From JBEKCD01 sp050015055 (GTDB taxonomy: Archaea; Thermoproteota; Bathyarchaeia; Bathyarchaeales; Bathycorpusculaceae): DNA of 64,000 nt. The DNA is taken from assembly GCA_050015055.1 (NCBI GenBank), contig JBEKCD010000001.1, forward strand, positions 62,001 through 126,000. Direction: 5' to 3'. Shown piece by piece: positions 61,174-64,000 of this stretch; the stretch's first letter is position 1, and every line of letters starts with the position of its first letter. Made by a program: the position numbers and the translations under genes. The notes below the pieces were generated by a model. It searched no databases. It saw nothing but the letters and a program-made list of their open reading frames with translations, and was not told the DNA's origin.

Positions 61174-61686
61174 TCACTTGTACGGTGGGTGGTTCCAGTC
61201 CCATGGTTTGCCCGTTCTTGGGTCGTCTTTCTTGCCGTTTATCAGTTTTGGGACTATTTTCGAGTCGTTCCAAGGTCTTCTTTCCTCATCCGGGTTTTGG
61301 TAATCGTAGAGGTTCGTGGTGAAGTAAATGAGAAAGGCTGTTTCGTTGCCTACGGCTTTGAATCCGTGCCAATAGTGACCTGGCATCCTCAGCACCTGCA
61401 GATCCAGTCCTGTTGAGACTATTTCATCAAGTTCTTTTGTTTCTTCGTCGTACGCGCATATTTTCAGGGCTCCCTTGAGGACTATAAAGTAGTCGGTCTG
61501 TCCGCGGTTGTGTCGATGCCAAGCGCGGATTATGCCCGGGAAGGTTGTGGAGAAGTTTGTTTGCAAAGGTTGGTCCTGGCCTAGGAGGTCTTTCCAGTCT
61601 TGTCGCATGATTTCGGTGAAGCAGCCTCTTTCGTCGCAAACGCGTTTAATGGGTTTGAGTGTTATTCCTTTGAGCATGTTTTTCAC
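61174..61686 (-). CDS. rmlC: dTDP-4-dehydrorhamnose 3,5-epimerase-like cupin
   Basis: 170 residues. Cupin fold: TLKPIKRVCDERGCFTEIMR, GIIRAWHRHNRGQTDYFIVL with the catalytic His, then LRMPGHYWHGFKAVGNETAF and YDYQNPDEERRPWNDSKI at the end. The His-Arg-His-Asn block differs from the LHYQ of typical RmlC, and the usual catalytic Tyr is not placed with certainty, so a related epimerase or dehydratase activity is possible; position between rmlA and rmlB favours RmlC. One base after rmlA. Confidence 0.85.
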   Translation of the reverse strand: MKNMLKGITLKPIKRVCDERGCFTEIMRQDWKDLLGQDQPLQTNFSTTFPGIIRAWHRHNRGQTDYFIVLKGALKICAYDEETKELDEIVSTGLDLQVLRMPGHYWHGFKAVGNETAFLIYFTTNLYDYQNPDEERRPWNDSKIVPKLINGKKDDPRTGKPWDWNHPPYK

Positions 61687-61687
61687 C

Positions 61688-62758
61688 TCACAGTTCTATA
61701 CATGTTCTTTCTCCGAGGATGAATTTTTTTCCGTGTGGTTTGGATTTGTTAGTGGTTATTTCTGAGTGGGGGCCGACTATGCTGTCGGTTATTCTTTCTT
61801 CGACATCTATGGTGCAGTTGTCCATTATGATGCTGTTTTCTATTTCGCCTTTTTTGATGGTGCAGTCGTTTCCTATGCTTGTGTAGGGGCCGATGTACAC
61901 GCTTGGTTCGATAGTGGTGTTTTGTCCTATTACGACCGGGCCTCTGACGAGGGCACTTTCTTTTATGGTTGAGCCTTTGGCGGTTGCAACCCGGCCTTGG
62001 ACGGAGGCGTGGTTTTCAATTTTGCCCTGGGTTTCTGGTTTGAGCTCATCGAGGACCAAGCGGTTGGCTTCAAGGATGTCTTCAGGTGTGCCTGTGTCTT
62101 TCCACCAGCCTTGGACGATTTGGTACCCCACGTTGTGGCCGCTTTCGAGTAGGAGTTGAATGGCGTCTGTTATTTCGAGTTCTCCTCTCGCTGATGGTTT
62201 GGTTTTTTCTATCATCTTAAAGATTATGGGTTTGAAGAAGTAGATGCCAGTCAACGCGTAGTTGCTGGGCGGCTCCTTAGGTTTTTCCAATAGCTTCACT
62301 AGTTTTCCTTCGTCATCAATTTTGGCAACACCAAACTGTTCGGGATTCTTCACCTGGCAAAGAAGTATCATCGCCTCGTAGTTTGAGCTGTTGAATTTTT
62401 CGACAAAGGTGCTGATTCCACCCTTCAGCAGGTTATCTCCAAGGTAAACAATAAAGGGTTGATCCTTGACGTACTCTCTACAGAGGCCTACGGCGTGGGC
62501 TATTCCCTTCGGTTCATCCTGCTGAATGTACTGAAGTTTTACGCCGAATTTTCTGCCGTCGCCATAGTATTCTTTCACTTTCTCTGGGAATATATTTCCA
62601 AGGACTATCGCGATTTCAGTTATGCCAGAGGCTTTTAGGTCTTCAAGCACGTACTGCGAGTTGGGTTTGTTTGCGATTGGAATCAGTTGCTTTGGACCGG
62701 TGTGGGTTAGAGGTCTGAGTTTGGTCCCGAAACCGCCATGGAGAATCACGCCTTTCAT
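61688..62758 (-). CDS. rmlA: Glucose-1-phosphate thymidylyltransferase, long form
   Basis: 356 residues, the long archaeal/actinobacterial form. Nucleotidyltransferase N-terminus GVILHGGFGTKLRPLTHTGP with PKQLIPIANKP, YIQQDEPKGIAHAVGLCREY, FIVYLGDNLLKGGI and a C-terminal left-handed beta-helix (SVQGRVATAKGSTIKESALV, IGQNTTIEPSVYIGPYTSIG). The position usually Arg in GGxGTRL is Lys here. Makes dTDP-glucose, first step to dTDP-rhamnose. First gene of the operon; promoter at 62807-62814. Confidence 0.93.
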   Translation of the reverse strand: MKGVILHGGFGTKLRPLTHTGPKQLIPIANKPNSQYVLEDLKASGITEIAIVLGNIFPEKVKEYYGDGRKFGVKLQYIQQDEPKGIAHAVGLCREYVKDQPFIVYLGDNLLKGGISTFVEKFNSSNYEAMILLCQVKNPEQFGVAKIDDEGKLVKLLEKPKEPPSNYALTGIYFFKPIIFKMIEKTKPSARGELEITDAIQLLLESGHNVGYQIVQGWWKDTGTPEDILEANRLVLDELKPETQGKIENHASVQGRVATAKGSTIKESALVRGPVVIGQNTTIEPSVYIGPYTSIGNDCTIKKGEIENSIIMDNCTIDVEERITDSIVGPHSEITTNKSKPHGKKFILGERTCIEL

Positions 62759-62806
62759 GTTTACCGTGCTCCATTTTCTTGTTATGGAAAAGGTTGCTGC
62801 AATTCA

Positions 62807-62814
62807 TATTTAAA
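62807..62814 (-). promoter_or_regulatory. TATA box of the rmlACBD operon
   Basis: Minus strand TTTAAATA within CGTCTTTAAATATGAATTG, about 50 bases before the rmlA ATG: a good archaeal TATA element with a purine-rich BRE. The perfect palindrome CTTAGCGCGCTAAG (62822-62835) lies just upstream of it. Confidence 0.65.
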
Positions 62815-62821
62815 GACGACT

Positions 62822-62835
62822 CTTAGCGCGCTAAG
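62822..62835. repeat. Perfect palindrome CTTAGCGCGCTAAG upstream of rmlA
   Basis: Fourteen-base palindrome with a GCGCGC core, about 8 bases upstream of the TATA box of the rml operon, where an archaeal activator or repressor could bind. Confidence 0.6.
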
Positions 62836-62947
62836 GTTGCGATAGAGGATACATAACGTCCGCTTGAGAATACACACTTATCCAAAATTCATAATGCTTT
62901 AATCGTAGCGCGGAAAGAAAGGTATCGTGTGACATTGAGGGACATGC

Positions 62948-64000
62948 ATGATTGATAAGAAGGTTCTGTTTCTTGTTCTGGCCATGTTATGTCTAATGGT
63001 CTTTGGTTCTTTTCTGTTTGTTGCGAAAGCAAGCCCAGCTGTCATAAGGGTTCCTCTTGACTACTCGACGATACAGGAAGCCATAGACCACGCAAACCCT
63101 GGGGACACCGTTAGTGTATCAGCAGGAACATACTACGAAAATCCCTACATCGACAAAAACCTCACATTGACAGGGGAAAACAGAGAAACCACCATCCTTA
63201 ACGCCTCGAGCGGTTGGTATGGCATCCATGCGAACTATACAAGTGTCAACATAACTGGATTCACAATTGTGAATGCTACCGTCGGGATCTTCCTTGAAAA
63301 CTGCAGTGACAGCACCGTCTCCAACAACGATGTCACTGGCTCGAACGCCGATATCAATAGCCAAGAAGAGGGAATATGGTTATACGCTTGTAACAACAGC
63401 GCAGTTACTGACAACCTTATACATAATTGTGGGCAGTGCGGGCTCATTCTCTGCGGCCATTCGAGTGGAGACACGGTCACGATCAACACGATAACAGGCT
63501 GTGGGACTGCGTTGGAATTAAGCGGCGAACGCAGCCTCATCTATCACAACAACTTTGTTAACAACCAGAACCAAACTTATGTTCTAGATTCATTCTACAA
63601 CGATTTGAACGACACGTACGAGGGCAACTACTGGAGCAATTACAACGGTACAGACGCAAACCAAGACGGCATAGGAGACACGCCATACACAGCAGACGCA
63701 AACAACATAGACTACTATCCCCTAATGGGCATGTTCTCCCAGTTCGAAATCACAGAACAAGGACAAACCTACACCGTACCAACGATTTGCAATTCCACAA
63801 TCACAAATTTCAACTTCGGAATACCCTACCCCGCACCAATAAGCTTCAACACCACAGGTCCACAAGACACAGACGGTTTCTGCAGAATGGTCCTACCTGA
63901 AGCATTCTTCGATCGCGCGCTAAGCTTCTACTACACGATTCTTGTTGATGGATTACCACCGCTTGCGCAGAAGGAACTGCCACTCTCGAACAGCACACAC
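62948..64000 (+). CDS. NosD-like beta-helix surface protein, truncated by window end
   Basis: At least 351 residues from ATG at 62948 (GAGGGA upstream); no stop before the window ends. Close paralog of the protein at 57912: signal segment, SPAVIRVPLDYSTIQEAIDH, TSVNITGFTIVNATVGIFLE, YNDLNDTYEGNYWSNYNGTD, DANQDGIGDTPYTADANNID and a following beta domain. The C-terminal PEF-type tail seen in the paralog would lie beyond the edge. A GCGCGC tract (63915) falls in the least conserved part of the beta domain. Confidence 0.85.
   Translation, partial: MIDKKVLFLVLAMLCLMVFGSFLFVAKASPAVIRVPLDYSTIQEAIDHANPGDTVSVSAGTYYENPYIDKNLTLTGENRETTILNASSGWYGIHANYTSVNITGFTIVNATVGIFLENCSDSTVSNNDVTGSNADINSQEEGIWLYACNNSAVTDNLIHNCGQCGLILCGHSSGDTVTINTITGCGTALELSGERSLIYHNNFVNNQNQTYVLDSFYNDLNDTYEGNYWSNYNGTDANQDGIGDTPYTADANNIDYYPLMGMFSQFEITEQGQTYTVPTICNSTITNFNFGIPYPAPISFNTTGPQDTDGFCRMVLPEAFFDRALSFYYTILVDGLPPLAQKELPLSNSTH

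Overview
The window looks like part of a chromosome or large contig from an uncultivated archaeon, most plausibly a Bathyarchaeia-type member of the TACK group. The lineage is inferred from gene content, not measured. Supporting signs are archaeal promoters (BRE/TATA-like boxes and no sigma-type -35/-10 pairs), frequent GTG and TTG starts behind purine-rich ribosome sites, a winged-helix/RDD fusion, DUF1616 and DUF2206-like proteins, NosD-type beta-helix surface proteins with C-terminal PEF-type membrane tails, and archaeal-style dockerins. I saw no rRNA, convincing tRNA, CRISPR array or transposase.

Layout. (1) 0.25-12.7 kb, minus strand: four large secreted proteins with unrelated heads (papain-like protease plus beta-helix, serine esterase, metallophosphoesterase, alpha/alpha-toroid-like domain). 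All end in the same six-module lectin-like propeller and stop at nearly the same residue. (2) 13.3-14.8 kb: an AbiE-like nucleotidyltransferase/winged-helix toxin-antitoxin pair. (3) 14.9-22.8 kb: small membrane and zinc-ribbon proteins, an HTH-RDD membrane regulator, two paralogous dockerin proteins, and a beta-helix/CARDB/dockerin/PQQ-propeller protein. (4) 23.1-25.1 kb: a compact operon of a small unknown, a winged-helix regulator, a membrane protein and a DUF1616 protein. (5) 25.2-44.7 kb: a surface-glycan cluster with two GT2 and four GT4-like glycosyltransferases, nucleotide-sugar epimerase and reductases, a Gfo/Idh/MocA oxidoreductase, two left-handed beta-helix acyltransferases, a DUF2206-like membrane protein, a polysaccharide deacetylase and a flippase. 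(6) 45-52.3 kb: secreted beta-helix protein, three extracytoplasmic TlpA-like thioredoxins (one carrying a dockerin), a frameshifted NapH-type iron-sulfur membrane protein and a NikR-like regulator with an altered metal site. (7) 52.6-64 kb: FemAB-like and GNAT transferases, conserved hypotheticals, the rmlACBD dTDP-rhamnose operon and two paralogous NosD-like surface proteins, the last cut by the window end.

How it fits together. dTDP-rhamnose and other nucleotide sugars feed the glycosyltransferases, lipid-linked glycans are probably exported by the flippase, and deacetylase and acyltransferases decorate them. The many secreted beta-helix, dockerin and lectin-propeller proteins would act on or bind such polymers outside the cell. 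The thioredoxin/iron-sulfur group could keep cysteines of exported proteins in the right redox state. These links are inference from content and neighbourhood.

Two patterns are not explained by ordinary genes. First, short GCGCGC(GC) tracts, often as AGCGCGCGCT palindromes, recur in most intergenic regions and around gene ends. At one place a tract sits inside a short insertion flanked by a 9-bp direct repeat that a paralogous leader lacks. Second, intergenic regions hold debris of the same gene families (dockerin, lectin propeller, epimerase, glycosyltransferase, beta-helix), and two remnants are truncated exactly at such a tract. Together they suggest a locus under rapid turnover.
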